From assembly GCA_943842425.1 (NCBI GenBank), contig CALTBR010000002.1, positions 1 to 64,000 on the forward strand: a stretch of 64,000 nucleotides of DNA, read 5' to 3'. Below are positions 7,097 through 16,043 of the stretch, one piece after another. Made by a program: the position numbers and the translations under genes. Each line of letters opens with the position of its first letter. Position 1 is the first letter of the stretch. The notes under the pieces are model-generated. The model had not been told where the DNA came from, did not search any database, and saw only the letters and a program-made list of their open reading frames with translations. The stretch comes from UBA974 sp002292405. Lineage in GTDB: Bacteria > Bacteroidota > Bacteroidia > Flavobacteriales_D > Sanyastnellaceae.

Positions 7097-9013
7097 TTAA
7101 TCATGAACATACGTCGTCTCTAAACGCCAAATAACAGATGTTATACTCACCCCCTCCCGGAAATAGTATGTCCCAGTCTTCATCATCACTTTTCTGTAAT
7201 GGATGATTTTGTCGCCAGATCTGAGTGTACGTTCGATGACGATTCCATTTTGGATTTTATAAGAACTCTCATATAAACCCTGTGGAAGGTCGACATCTAA
7301 ATCTGATAAATAAGGCTCCCCATTGGTTGTTTGAGCAGTTCCATCGCTCTTGTCGTAGATTTTCACAACGGCATCGTAATTGCCCGATTCTGCATCAACC
7401 CTACGTTGGTCCAAATCACCTTTCTGCCTACTGATCTTGTCGTGAATTTGTGACTCCACATCTTGCACTTTTTGCTTGTGAGCCGCAGCATCACCCTCAT
7501 ACATCTCCCCCACTTCCTGACTTACAGAGTGGTCGTAATCCTTGACTACAGAGAAGAGTTCATTGCGCCTAGCCATAATCGCCTCAGCGTTGGATCTCGA
7601 TTCCGAATCGCTGATTTTTGATTTTTGAATCAACACCTCCAATTCCTCTTGCTCAAGCCTTTGCCTCTCACGTGCCTCCTCCTCACGTGCCTTTAAAGCA
7701 TCGTTTTCAGCCTTGACACGGGCAGCCAATTCCTCTGCTATCGCAATACTCTCTGACTTTAATGCATCTTTAAAATACTGCTCAGCCTCATCAGGTTGAT
7801 TCGATGAGTTTTTTGCTAAAAGAGCCGCGCGCTTCGCATCCGCCTCATCTTGAGCTAATCTCTCATTCGCTTCAGCCTTGTCTTTGTTCTCTGACTCTTC
7901 TAACCTGTCTCTGCGCTTGGCATCCTCTGATTCCCTCCTCACCTGTTCTTCAAGAGCTCTACTCGCTGCTTCCTTATCTCTAGAGTCTGCGGCAGCCTCG
8001 GCAGCAGCAGCAGCCTCGGCAGCAGCAGCGTCAGCGGCGTTAGCGGCATCAGTATCCTCAACGGGATCGTCATCCTCGACTGGGTCAGAAATTGGATCGG
8101 GAACTGGGTCGGGAACTGGGTCGGTATTTACTTCATTCGCAGAAGCGGCGGCGGCAGCAGCTCGCCTGGCATCGGCTTCTTCTTGGCGCCTTCTAGCATC
8201 TTCTTCGTCGGCCAACTTTTCAGCATTCTCCTTAGCTAATGCTTCTACAGCAGCGGCCTCCTCGGCAGCACGAGCAGCTTCTTGTGCATCATTGTCTTCC
8301 GCTAAAGCATCAAGCTTAGCCCGAGCCTTATCCCTCTCAGTTATTGCTTCCTCTTCGTCTGGAATGAGTGTTAAGGCTTCGTCAAAATGCGCGAGAGCTT
8401 CTTGCCATTTTTTCTTCTTCATGGCATTTTCACCTGCCTTCATCGCCACATCGAAAGCTCGTTTGTTTTTCGAGCGATTTTCCTCAATTGCAAGGAGTCT
8501 ATTGTGTTCATTTTCGATGCGCAATTTCATGCGATCTGTATGATCTAAGTCGAACTTAAATTTTCCCGAGCTTATATCGTACATCCCCATTCCAATGGGT
8601 GTGTCAAGGATAGAAATATCGAAGCCTTCAATATTCTTAAACAAAGTCATATCAAGGTCAAACCCAAAGCCACCAACAGCTTCTCCTTCAGGGATTTCAC
8701 TTACATCCAGTACTACTTTCTTAGATACGAATCCATCGCGCTCATATTGAAATGTGTAGCTGTGTCTAATAGGTAGCTCTATTGAATACCCAGCATTCTT
8801 ATCCCCATCTAGCCTTTCGAACTCTACTCCATCTTGGAAAATCACAATTTCACACCCAGGGAGCTTGCGACCAGAATCCTCATCTTTGATGGTTCCGGAA
8901 ACTTGGAGAATGGCGTCTGTTTGGGCTAATGAAGCGCTTATAGCAACTACAAAAAACACACTTAAGACAACAATTTTTCTAGCTGCTAGAAGAGAAAACT
9001 TAGGGAATATCAT
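7097..9013 (-). CDS. Secreted or periplasmic TPR / Ala-Glu-rich coiled-coil protein
   Basis: Start chosen at MIFPKFSLLAARKIV because it gives a compact signal peptide ending in ISASLAQ; an ATG five codons upstream (9028) is possible. After the signal comes a carboxypeptidase-regulatory-like beta domain (VSGTIKDEDSGRKLPGCEIV), then a TPR-like helix pair (MKKKKWQEALAHFDEALTLI). A long charged coiled coil follows, very rich in Ala, Glu, Lys and Arg and interrupted by an acidic DPVPDPVPDPISDPVEDDDP linker. A C-terminal beta-rich domain ends in TYYFREGVSITSVIWRL. About 638 residues. The stiff rod between two globular ends suggests a cell-wall-spanning structural protein. Function unknown; the TonB-like gene follows after 19 bases and an outer membrane protein is divergent. 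Confidence 0.7.
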   Translation of the reverse strand: MIFPKFSLLAARKIVVLSVFFVVAISASLAQTDAILQVSGTIKDEDSGRKLPGCEIVIFQDGVEFERLDGDKNAGYSIELPIRHSYTFQYERDGFVSKKVVLDVSEIPEGEAVGGFGFDLDMTLFKNIEGFDISILDTPIGMGMYDISSGKFKFDLDHTDRMKLRIENEHNRLLAIEENRSKNKRAFDVAMKAGENAMKKKKWQEALAHFDEALTLIPDEEEAITERDKARAKLDALAEDNDAQEAARAAEEAAAVEALAKENAEKLADEEDARRRQEEADARRAAAAAASANEVNTDPVPDPVPDPISDPVEDDDPVEDTDAANAADAAAAEAAAAAEAAADSRDKEAASRALEEQVRRESEDAKRRDRLEESENKDKAEANERLAQDEADAKRAALLAKNSSNQPDEAEQYFKDALKSESIAIAEELAARVKAENDALKAREEEARERQRLEQEELEVLIQKSKISDSESRSNAEAIMARRNELFSVVKDYDHSVSQEVGEMYEGDAAAHKQKVQDVESQIHDKISRQKGDLDQRRVDAESGNYDAVVKIYDKSDGTAQTTNGEPYLSDLDVDLPQGLYESSYKIQNGIVIERTLRSGDKIIHYRKVMMKTGTYYFREGVSITSVIWRLETTYVHD

Positions 9014-9070
9014 ATTGTAAAAATACAAGAATGTAACCTTATCTGTCGCACTCTCGTAAACAAATATGTC

Positions 9071-10012
9071 ATGAAAAAAATCAATTCAACCCTCAGCAGC
9101 CTTTTGATGTTGCTCGTTTTTAGTATTTGTATTCCATTTACAGGTCAATCCCAAACCTTGAGTGCAACCTCCGGATCTATCAATTTTGAGAATTCTAATC
9201 ATGTGATGAACGGAATTTCTTTAAGTCAGGATGTTACTGGGTTTCTCAGCGTAGGCATAGAGAGAATGGGTGGGCAATCTGAAATGGAATCCCTTAGGAT
9301 GACAAGCTCTTCGTTGAGGTTTTCACCTTTGAATTTAAACACATCTGCGGTGCGACCATGGATCGGTGCTGGAGTATGCTACAGTTCATTGACTCCAGGA
9401 GTGACTTCGACTGCCAATTTTGCAGGTAAAAGCTCAAAGTCGGATTTGGATTTAGACAAACAAACCGGAATAACAATTCCTATTAGTGCGGGACTAGATC
9501 TTCAACTTTCTGACAGATTTAACACCTCCTTTTCAGTTTCAAACCACATGGGTACGCAAAGCACGTTTGATGATCCGCAAAGGGTTGATGAGTCTAAGAG
9601 AGCAAGCACAGATGCCATTATTACAGCATTTCAGGTAGGCTTAGCCTTTAAGATTATTACAACAGCAACTAGAAATAGAGCTGAATCGAATTCCAAATAT
9701 GCAGAAGAAATGAAGAAGTATATTGATCAGGAAATACCTGTTTTGTTAGTAGACACAAAAGGATCTGTCGTTACAGAAGAAGAGTGGAACAATATTTTCC
9801 CAGCTCTTGGAGACCCCGACACCTACGTTCTCGACCACGATGTTATTGTTGCTCAATATTCTAAATCAGATTATAAGAAAATGATGAAAGCGTCAGAGAA
9901 GAAAACTGAGATGTATGAGAAAAACGCTGTAGAGATCGTGAATGCTTCGATACTTAATCATATGCTTCACGATCAAAAGCACGACAATAAGTCTAATAAG
10001 AAAGACAAATAA
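9071..10012 (+). CDS. Outer membrane beta-barrel-like protein, hypothetical (313 aa)
   Basis: An N-terminal signal peptide (MKKINSTLSSLLMLLVFSIC, cleavage after GQSQ) is followed by alternating strands typical of small porin-like barrels (VRPWIGAGVCYSSL, ITIPISAGLDLQLSDRF, AFQVGLAFKI) up to about residue 200. A soluble C-terminal domain of about 110 residues, hydrophilic and Lys-rich, follows and ends DNKSNKKDK. The C-terminal domain is unknown to me. Transcribed divergently from the coiled-coil envelope gene, with about 57 bases between starts, so a shared control region is possible. Confidence 0.6.
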   Translation: MKKINSTLSSLLMLLVFSICIPFTGQSQTLSATSGSINFENSNHVMNGISLSQDVTGFLSVGIERMGGQSEMESLRMTSSSLRFSPLNLNTSAVRPWIGAGVCYSSLTPGVTSTANFAGKSSKSDLDLDKQTGITIPISAGLDLQLSDRFNTSFSVSNHMGTQSTFDDPQRVDESKRASTDAIITAFQVGLAFKIITTATRNRAESNSKYAEEMKKYIDQEIPVLLVDTKGSVVTEEEWNNIFPALGDPDTYVLDHDVIVAQYSKSDYKKMMKASEKKTEMYEKNAVEIVNASILNHMLHDQKHDNKSNKKDK

Positions 10013-10032
10013 TCAGGACTAGAAATACCAAT

Positions 10033-11643
10033 CTAAAGAAGGGTTGTCATTTTTTCAGCTACAGATATGGCAACCTTTCGTCCGTCCATAGCTGCGGATA
10101 AAATACCTCCGGCATAACCTCCACCCTCTCCACATGGGTATAACCCCTTTAACTCCGGATGCTCGAGCGTGATTTTATCTCTTGGAATTCTAACCGGGCT
10201 ACTTGTTCTTGACTCTGGAGCAACCACAATAGCGTCTTCGTGAATAAACCCGCGAAGCTTCCTATCGAACTCTATAAAACCCTTTCTCAAAGACTTTACA
10301 ACCATCTTAGGTAGCAACCTGTTGAGATCAACTGGTGTTACTCCAGGCAAATAGGAGCATTCTGGAAGGTCTCTTGAAGGCCTCCCTTCTACGAAGTCCG
10401 TAAGTCGTTGGGCAGGTGCCGACTGAGTACTTCCAGCAGCTTCCCAACAAGCTTTCTCTACAGCAGACTGGTAATACATCGCCGCCAGGGGTCCACTAAA
10501 TCCAGCTGCTTCCCAAACAGAATGATCTATGGTCACCACCATTCCAGAATTGGCAAATGGGCTATTCCTTTTCGATGGAGACCAACCATTCGTTACGATC
10601 TCCCCAGGATTCGTCGAACAAGGTGCGATGATTCCTCCAGGACACATACAGAAACTGTGAACACCACGACCATCAATTTGGGCTACTAAATTGTACGAAG
10701 CAGCAGGCAGTCTCTCTTCATCTAGTAAGTTCACCCTAGATTCCCCATGATACTGAACGGTATCCACAAACGATTGGGGGTGCTCAACCCTGACGCCTAA
10801 CGCAAAGGGTTTTGCTTCTACTTTAATTCCACTATTTACAAGCATCTCAAAAATGTCCCTCGCACTGTGTCCCGTAGCTAAAATGACCGAGTCACAAGAA
10901 CGTTTCTCTGTCTCACCACCCGATTCTAATTCCACTCCTACTACTTGATTGTTTTCAGCTACTATGTTTGTTAACTTTTTGTTAAACATAACTTTACCAC
11001 CAGAGTTCTCAATGGTTTCTCGAATTGATGTTATGATGGCTGGAAGTTTGTTCGTCCCTATATGCGGATGGGCATCCACTAAAATAGAATCGGGCGCACC
11101 GTGCACAACTAGCCACTCTAAAGCTTCTTTTAAATGCCCCCTCTTTTTCGATCTGGTGTACAACTTACCATCAGAATAAGTCCCCGCTCCACCCTCTCCG
11201 AAACAGTAATTCGAATCTGGGTTCACCAAGTGATCTTTCGTTAGCGAAGCGAGGTCACGGCGACGCTCTCTAACATCCTTACCCCTCTCAATAACGATGG
11301 GCTTTATACCCTGCATTATAAGCTCAAGAGCGGCGTATAAACCAGCTGGACCACACCCTATGACATAAACCTCTGGAGCATCACTCACATCTTGCCAAAC
11401 CCATTCTTCTATCTCGTTCGATGGTTGAGGAACACCCTTACCACCAGCTTCGACTGTAAGTTGCATAACAACAGGTATTTTACGCGCATCTATACTTCTT
11501 CTAACTACGCGCACCCAAGCTAAATCGTCATCTTGAAGACCCCAACACTCCTCTGTAGCAACGCGAAGTAAATTCATATCCGCAGCCTCATCAGGAGTTA
11601 ATCTCACCTGACCTTTAAAAACTCCATGTTCGTTTTGCTCCAT
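10033..11643 (-). CDS. FAD-dependent oxidoreductase (COG2509-type, uncharacterised dehydrogenase)
   Basis: 536 residues. The FAD-binding Rossmann motif VIGCGPAGLYAALEL starts near residue 94, preceded by a 90-residue N-terminal domain usual for this family. Further family signatures are CFGEGGAGTYSDGKLYTR (about residue 150) and the C-terminal PCGEGGGYAGGILSAAMDG, which closes the FAD site. The family is annotated as NAD(FAD)-utilising dehydrogenase; the substrate is not established. Cytoplasmic. Convergent with the preceding outer membrane gene and divergent from the E1 dehydrogenase gene, 43 bases between starts. Family assignment is firm, physiological role unknown. Confidence 0.85.
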   Translation of the reverse strand: MEQNEHGVFKGQVRLTPDEAADMNLLRVATEECWGLQDDDLAWVRVVRRSIDARKIPVVMQLTVEAGGKGVPQPSNEIEEWVWQDVSDAPEVYVIGCGPAGLYAALELIMQGIKPIVIERGKDVRERRRDLASLTKDHLVNPDSNYCFGEGGAGTYSDGKLYTRSKKRGHLKEALEWLVVHGAPDSILVDAHPHIGTNKLPAIITSIRETIENSGGKVMFNKKLTNIVAENNQVVGVELESGGETEKRSCDSVILATGHSARDIFEMLVNSGIKVEAKPFALGVRVEHPQSFVDTVQYHGESRVNLLDEERLPAASYNLVAQIDGRGVHSFCMCPGGIIAPCSTNPGEIVTNGWSPSKRNSPFANSGMVVTIDHSVWEAAGFSGPLAAMYYQSAVEKACWEAAGSTQSAPAQRLTDFVEGRPSRDLPECSYLPGVTPVDLNRLLPKMVVKSLRKGFIEFDRKLRGFIHEDAIVVAPESRTSSPVRIPRDKITLEHPELKGLYPCGEGGGYAGGILSAAMDGRKVAISVAEKMTTLL

Positions 11644-11671
11644 TATACGAAGATATCTACTTTAGGCTGCG

Positions 11672-11679
11672 TACATTCG
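11672..11679 (+). promoter_or_regulatory. Possible -7 box TACATTCG before the E1 dehydrogenase gene
   Basis: One mismatch from the Bacteroidota consensus TAnnTTTG. It lies seven bases before the ATG at 11687, which would give an almost leaderless transcript. No clear -33 TTG. Confidence 0.3.
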
Positions 11680-11686
11680 TACTGCC

Positions 11687-13708
11687 ATGGAAAAAACTAC
11701 AATGGAATTCCCACAAAATCCCCTTCTATTTAACCCTGAAGGAATGGATAGATCTGAGGTACTGGCACTGTACGAAAAGCTACTTCTCCCTAGAATGATA
11801 GAAGAAAAGATGCTCTCCCAGCTTAGGCAGGGGAATATCTCAAAATGGTTCAGCGGAATAGGCCAAGAAGCGATCTCCGTCGGAGTAGGAGCAGCTATGC
11901 CTTCAGACGATTGGATACTTCCAATGCATAGAAATTTAGGGGTTTTCACCACACGAGGGATTCCTTTAGACAGGCTTTTCGCACAGTTTAAAGGGAAAGA
12001 CCACGGGTTTACAAAAGGGCGTGATAGATCTTTTCACTTCGGATCTTATGAGCATAAAATCTGCGGGATGATCTCTCACCTGGGACCTCAACTTGGGATA
12101 GCTGACGGAATCGCCCTTGCAAATAAGCTTGATGGGTCGGGAAAGGCAACCTTCGTTTTTACAGGTGATGGCGGAGCGAGCGAGGGAGATTTTCACGAAG
12201 CTGTGAACGTAGCAGCTGTTTGGCAACTGCCAGTGATTATAGGAATTGAAAACAACTCATGGGGGCTATCAACGCCATCTGAGGAACAATTTAGATTTAA
12301 GCACTTTACCGACAAAGCAATCGGATACGGAATTCCCGAAGAAGACGCCATTAAAGTGGATGGAAACGATGTGCTCGCCGTATACAATACTGTGCGTAGA
12401 TGTGTTAAATCTTTACGCGAAAGACCTAGGCCTATAATACTAGAATTCAAAACATTCAGGATAATGGGTCATGAGGAGGCTTCGGGTACAAAATACTACC
12501 CTGATGGACTGATTGACAAGTGGAAGACAGTAGATCCAATCAATCGAATCACGAAGCATCTCAAAGCAAATGGTGGACTTAGAGATGAGGAGGAAGCTGA
12601 AATCCGTAGCAGGCACAAGCAGACTATTTTAGATGGTCTGAAGATCTCATCAGACCTCCCTGACATCGAAGTTGATGTACTCGAAGAGCTCGAGGATATA
12701 TACGCTCCAGGAACCCCTATAGAAGTACCGTCTACAACCAAGGGACGCGAAATAAGAATGATAGACGCCATCCAGGAAGGATTAGGCATGAGCATGGAGA
12801 AAAACCCCAGCATGGTTTGTATGGGCCAAGATATAGGGGCTTACGGAGGCGTGTTTAAGGTGACGGACGGGTTTGTTGATCGATTCGGAAAGGAAAGAGT
12901 ACGAAGCACACCACTTTGCGAGTCTGCTATTGTAGGAGCTGCGTTAGGACTAAGCATCAGTAGGCGCAAGTCCATGATGGAGATGCAGTTCGCAGACTTC
13001 GTTACCTGCGGCTTTAACCAAATCGTAAACAACCTCGCTAAAATCCATTGGCGTTGGAATCAATCCGCTGACGTCGTTGTTAGAATGCCTACAGGCGGAG
13101 GAGTTGGAGCTGGCCCATTTCATTCACAAAGTATAGAAGCCTGGTTCTTCCACGTCCCAGGGCTTAAAATAGCCTACCCTTCTACCCCTTATGACGCTAA
13201 GGGACTTCTGAGAATGGCCGTAGAAGATCCTAACCCAGTCCTGTTTTTCGAACACAAAGCATTGTACAGGAGCTTAAGCGGGCTCGTTCCTGAGGAGGAT
13301 TACACCATCGAGTTTGGGAAGGGAAGGATCGTGAGAGAGGGAAAAGACGCTACAATTGTAACCTATGGAATGGGTGTAAAATGGGCAGAAACCGTTTTAG
13401 ACGACCATCCAGAGTGGTCCGTAGAGCTTATAGATTTAAGGACGCTTGTGCCTTGGGATCAAAAAATGGTGTCTGAAAGCGTAAGCAAAACAGGAAAAGT
13501 ATTGGTACTTCATGAAGCTACCATAACAGGGGGGATTGGCGGAGAAATCAGCGCAGTTATACATGAAAATTGTTGGCAATCGCTTGATGCTCCGGTAGCA
13601 AGAACAGCAAGCTTAGACACTCCTGTACCGTTCGCCTCTGATCTTGAAAGAGAGTTTATGGCCAACTGTAGACTTGAGGCCGATTTAGAAGCACTATTAA
13701 ATAGATAG
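11687..13708 (+). CDS. Fused 2-oxoacid dehydrogenase E1 (alpha plus beta)
   Basis: Thiamine-diphosphate-dependent E1 of a branched-chain 2-oxoacid (or pyruvate/acetoin-type) dehydrogenase complex, decarboxylating the 2-oxoacid and passing the acyl group to lipoyl-E2. The alpha half carries the ThDP motif GDGGASEGDFHEAVNVAAVW (about residues 160-179) ending in ENN. The beta half starts near residue 350 (GREIRMIDAIQEGLGMSME) and includes EMQFADFV and HEATITGGIGGEI. Fusion of alpha and beta in one 673-residue chain is common in Bacteroidota. E2 and E3 genes are not adjacent. The start ATG at 11687 fits; a further Met at codon 6 is possible. The branched-chain preference is inference. Confidence 0.88.
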   Translation: MEKTTMEFPQNPLLFNPEGMDRSEVLALYEKLLLPRMIEEKMLSQLRQGNISKWFSGIGQEAISVGVGAAMPSDDWILPMHRNLGVFTTRGIPLDRLFAQFKGKDHGFTKGRDRSFHFGSYEHKICGMISHLGPQLGIADGIALANKLDGSGKATFVFTGDGGASEGDFHEAVNVAAVWQLPVIIGIENNSWGLSTPSEEQFRFKHFTDKAIGYGIPEEDAIKVDGNDVLAVYNTVRRCVKSLRERPRPIILEFKTFRIMGHEEASGTKYYPDGLIDKWKTVDPINRITKHLKANGGLRDEEEAEIRSRHKQTILDGLKISSDLPDIEVDVLEELEDIYAPGTPIEVPSTTKGREIRMIDAIQEGLGMSMEKNPSMVCMGQDIGAYGGVFKVTDGFVDRFGKERVRSTPLCESAIVGAALGLSISRRKSMMEMQFADFVTCGFNQIVNNLAKIHWRWNQSADVVVRMPTGGGVGAGPFHSQSIEAWFFHVPGLKIAYPSTPYDAKGLLRMAVEDPNPVLFFEHKALYRSLSGLVPEEDYTIEFGKGRIVREGKDATIVTYGMGVKWAETVLDDHPEWSVELIDLRTLVPWDQKMVSESVSKTGKVLVLHEATITGGIGGEISAVIHENCWQSLDAPVARTASLDTPVPFASDLEREFMANCRLEADLEALLNR

Positions 13709-13752
13709 AGCTAAATTTTGAAACATCAGGGTTTAAGCGTACATTACTTGCT

Positions 13753-14097
13753 ATGTCATTTCATTTTGAGAACGTACGAAAAGCTATTCACGCAATGTTA
13801 AACGACGTTGTAGAACAGGGTTTCAAGCATTCTCTGGAATTTCCTAATGACAGCAAAACTGCGCAGAAGATTATTGAAAATGCCAACACCTCATTAACGG
13901 ATATCATCAATTCAGCCAGAAAAGATAACATGATGTCTAACGTCGAAATAAAACAGGAGGCATTCAGGCGAACCATTCAACAAGCTGAAAAGACAAGTCT
14001 TCAACTCTTATCCGAACTTCAACTCATGCGTAGAAGTCAAATGATGACAAGGCATAAATTGACAAAGAGCGATTTGGTCAAAAGACAGCATTCCTAG
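13753..14097 (+). CDS. Hypothetical helical protein (114 aa)
   Basis: A small soluble protein predicted to be almost entirely helical and without cysteines. The N-terminal half (FENVRKAIHAMLNDVVEQGF) is amphipathic; the C-terminus is basic (MTRHKLTKSDLVKRQ). No family is recognised. It follows the E1 gene by 44 bases on the same strand and is followed by a weak hairpin, so it may be the last gene of that transcript or stand alone. Confidence 0.55.
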   Translation: MSFHFENVRKAIHAMLNDVVEQGFKHSLEFPNDSKTAQKIIENANTSLTDIINSARKDNMMSNVEIKQEAFRRTIQQAEKTSLQLLSELQLMRRSQMMTRHKLTKSDLVKRQHS

Positions 14098-14098
14098 A

Positions 14099-14122
14099 GT
14101 GATTTGCACGAGGGCAATTCAC
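14099..14122 (+). terminator. Possible terminator hairpin
   Basis: GTGATTTGC and GCAATTCAC form a 9-bp stem with one mismatch around a six-base loop, followed by ACTTACTTTTTT. It sits directly after the stop of the 114-aa gene, between convergent genes. Confidence 0.4.
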
Positions 14123-14124
14123 AC

Positions 14125-14712
14125 TTACTTTTTTGCCTTTGACCTGCGGGCCTGTCTAGCTGAAGAAGGAGACCCGCCACGTCCACCTACTGATGTTCTA
14201 GCTCCTCCACCCTTTATAGCATCTTCAACCATTTTAATATCCTTAGCGAGAACTCCTTTTGTGTCTAGGCGCTTAGCATCCTTTAAAAACATCGTCGCTT
14301 CGCGGACTTTACGTTTCGCACTGGCACAAACGGCGAGGTTCAATTTCGCAGCTGCCTCATCGTGTCCCTGACGAAGACCTAAGCGCACAGCTTCCTTTAA
14401 AAATTTTTCTGCGATATTCATATTCTCCTCCATCGTTAAGCTTCCCATTAAAAAATTGTAGTATCCTCTTTGCCTAGGCCACAGATGGTTTGTTCTTATT
14501 CTCGATAACCACTTCCTTGCTTCGGGCATCTTTTGCTGGCGAAGGTTCACGAACGCCATGACCATACGCATGCTCCGAAGGGTGGTAAGGGTTAAAATGA
14601 TTGTAAGGAAAGTCATTCCTATTGCAGACCCAGTTTGGGCTACTGAATAGAGATAAATAGTGTACAATAAACTTGATAAAGCAATTAGAATTTTTATGAG
14701 CCTAGTGAGCAT
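14125..14712 (-). CDS. Membrane-anchored TPR-like protein (195 aa)
   Basis: I place the start at MLTRLIKILIALSSLLYTIY (14712), because longer versions run into the promoter and coding region of the divergent ytxJ gene. Two membrane segments (about residues 5-22 and 28-46) are followed by repeats of helical pairs resembling TPRs (ARKWLSRI..., AEKFLKEAVRLGLRQGHDEA, AKLNLAVCASAKRKVREAT). The tail is Gly/Arg/Ser/Lys-rich (GGRGGSPSSARQARRSKAKK). It probably serves as a membrane-attached scaffold. No specific family name is supported. Confidence 0.65.
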   Translation of the reverse strand: MLTRLIKILIALSSLLYTIYLYSVAQTGSAIGMTFLTIILTLTTLRSMRMVMAFVNLRQQKMPEARKWLSRIRTNHLWPRQRGYYNFLMGSLTMEENMNIAEKFLKEAVRLGLRQGHDEAAAKLNLAVCASAKRKVREATMFLKDAKRLDTKGVLAKDIKMVEDAIKGGGARTSVGGRGGSPSSARQARRSKAKK

Positions 14713-14721
14713 GGTCGGGTT

Positions 14722-14729
14722 TACCTTTG
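14722..14729 (+). promoter_or_regulatory. Bacteroidota -7 box TACCTTTG upstream of ytxJ
   Basis: Perfect match to TAnnTTTG in the 46-base divergent intergenic gap, 29 bases before the ytxJ ATG. No clear -33 TTG is seen at the usual distance. Confidence 0.5.
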
Positions 14730-14758
14730 TAAATATTAGAAGTGTAAATTTAGTAAGT

Positions 14759-15094
14759 ATGAACTGGAAACACCTGACAAGCATCGATGATTTAGACACT
14801 GCGATTGTATCTTCTGAAAACAGAACAGTAGTTTTATTCAAACACAGCACTCGTTGCTCTATTAGTCGCATGGCTCTCAAGATGTTTGAGTCGGATTGGG
14901 ATGAATCTTTAGCTGAAGTGGACGCTCACTTTCTGGATCTGTTAGTACACAGAGATATTAGTGCTGCTATCGCTGAGAAGCTTGGGGTCATTCACCAAAG
15001 CCCGCAAATGATTGTTCTTCAATCTGGAAAATCGGTTCACCATGCAAACCACAGTTCTATAAATGCTACTGATGTTAAGAAGCTAGTAAGATGA
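14759..15094 (+). CDS. ytxJ: YtxJ-like monothiol thioredoxin-fold protein (bacilliredoxin family)
   Basis: 111 residues beginning MNWKHLTSIDDLDTAI. The thioredoxin-like fold carries the monothiol active site HSTRCSISRMAL (Cys then Ser), matching the YtxJ family (TxCPIS in Bacillus), which is thought to remove bacillithiol from proteins. The conserved cis-Pro region SPQMIVLQSGK is present. ATG 14759 was chosen because the upstream in-frame extension runs through the promoter and overlaps the divergent gene. bshC in this window supports bacillithiol use in this organism. Confidence 0.8.
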   Translation: MNWKHLTSIDDLDTAIVSSENRTVVLFKHSTRCSISRMALKMFESDWDESLAEVDAHFLDLLVHRDISAAIAEKLGVIHQSPQMIVLQSGKSVHHANHSSINATDVKKLVR

Positions 15095-15134
15095 GCATTC
15101 TACGATTAAAAATCACATATGTAGGATCTGAGGA

Positions 15135-16043
15135 ATGAAGCCGCTTCTAATATGCATAGTAGGTCCTACAGCCGTGGGGAAAACCGACTTGGGAATTAAG
15201 ATTGCAAAAAGCCTAAATACAGAGATTGTTAGCGCTGATTCTAGGCAGATCTATAAAGGCATGAATATCGGTACGGCAGCACCCACAGACAAGGAACGCC
15301 AGGAAGCCAAGCATCACTTCGTAAACTTCTTAGACCCTTCAAAAACATATAGCGCAGGAGATTTTGAACGGGACGCGACCTTTTTTCTATCAGAATTTTT
15401 TAAAACCCACAATGTAGCCGTCATGGTTGGCGGGTCTGGGCTTTATGTTAAGGGAGTCGTGGACGGGTTCGATCATTTACCCTCTGACGAGAACATCCGA
15501 CAGGAGTTAAATGACAGGGTTGAATCAAATGGATTACAATCTTTAGTTGAGGAACTAACTACCTTAGATCCAGAAATGGCTAAAAATATAGATCTCCACA
15601 ATACCCAAAGGGTCGTAAGAGCTCTTGAAGTTTGTCTTAGTTCAGGAAAAACCATGACGTCATTTCTCAACAACTCATCTACAGAAAGAGATTTCGACAT
15701 CCTACAAGTAGGGCTTGAGATGCCTCGGGCAGAGCTACAAGACAGAATAGCGAAGAGGACACAATTGATGATAGAAGCTGGGTGGGTAGCTGAGACCGAG
15801 AAACTCACCTCCTTCTCACAATACAATTCCTTAAGGACAGTGGGGTATAACGAGCTATTCGCTTATTTAAGAGAGGAATGTTCCTTAAAAGATGCGCAGG
15901 AGAAAATTGTAATCAAAACTAGGCAATTTGCAAAGAGGCAGATGACTTGGTTTAAAAAGGATGAACGGGTTGTTTGGTTTGAGAGCAAGAATGAGATTGA
16001 AGCCTTGGAGTACTGTTTAAAGTTTGCATCTCAGTATGAATAA
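15135..16043 (+). CDS. miaA: tRNA dimethylallyltransferase
   Basis: Transfers a dimethylallyl group to N6 of adenosine 37 in tRNAs that read UNN codons. Walker A GPTAVGKT at residues 10-17, then SADSRQIYKGMNIGTAAP, which is diagnostic for MiaA, then GGSGLYVKGVVDG, and finally the C-terminal TRQFAKRQMTWFKKD. 302 residues, normal length. Its 3' end overlaps the start of mutS2 by 8 bases, so the two are probably co-translated. Cytoplasmic. Confidence 0.97.
   Translation: MKPLLICIVGPTAVGKTDLGIKIAKSLNTEIVSADSRQIYKGMNIGTAAPTDKERQEAKHHFVNFLDPSKTYSAGDFERDATFFLSEFFKTHNVAVMVGGSGLYVKGVVDGFDHLPSDENIRQELNDRVESNGLQSLVEELTTLDPEMAKNIDLHNTQRVVRALEVCLSSGKTMTSFLNNSSTERDFDILQVGLEMPRAELQDRIAKRTQLMIEAGWVAETEKLTSFSQYNSLRTVGYNELFAYLREECSLKDAQEKIVIKTRQFAKRQMTWFKKDERVVWFESKNEIEALEYCLKFASQYE

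Noticed and set aside
7878..8543. Long plus-strand frame (221 aa, Ser/Ala-rich)
   Set aside because: It is the reverse complement of the Ala/Glu-rich coiled coil; its low-complexity composition follows from GC-rich alanine codons.
11662..11952. Minus-strand frame of 96 aa overlapping the E1 start
   Set aside because: Shadow of the well-conserved E1 gene; no conserved features.
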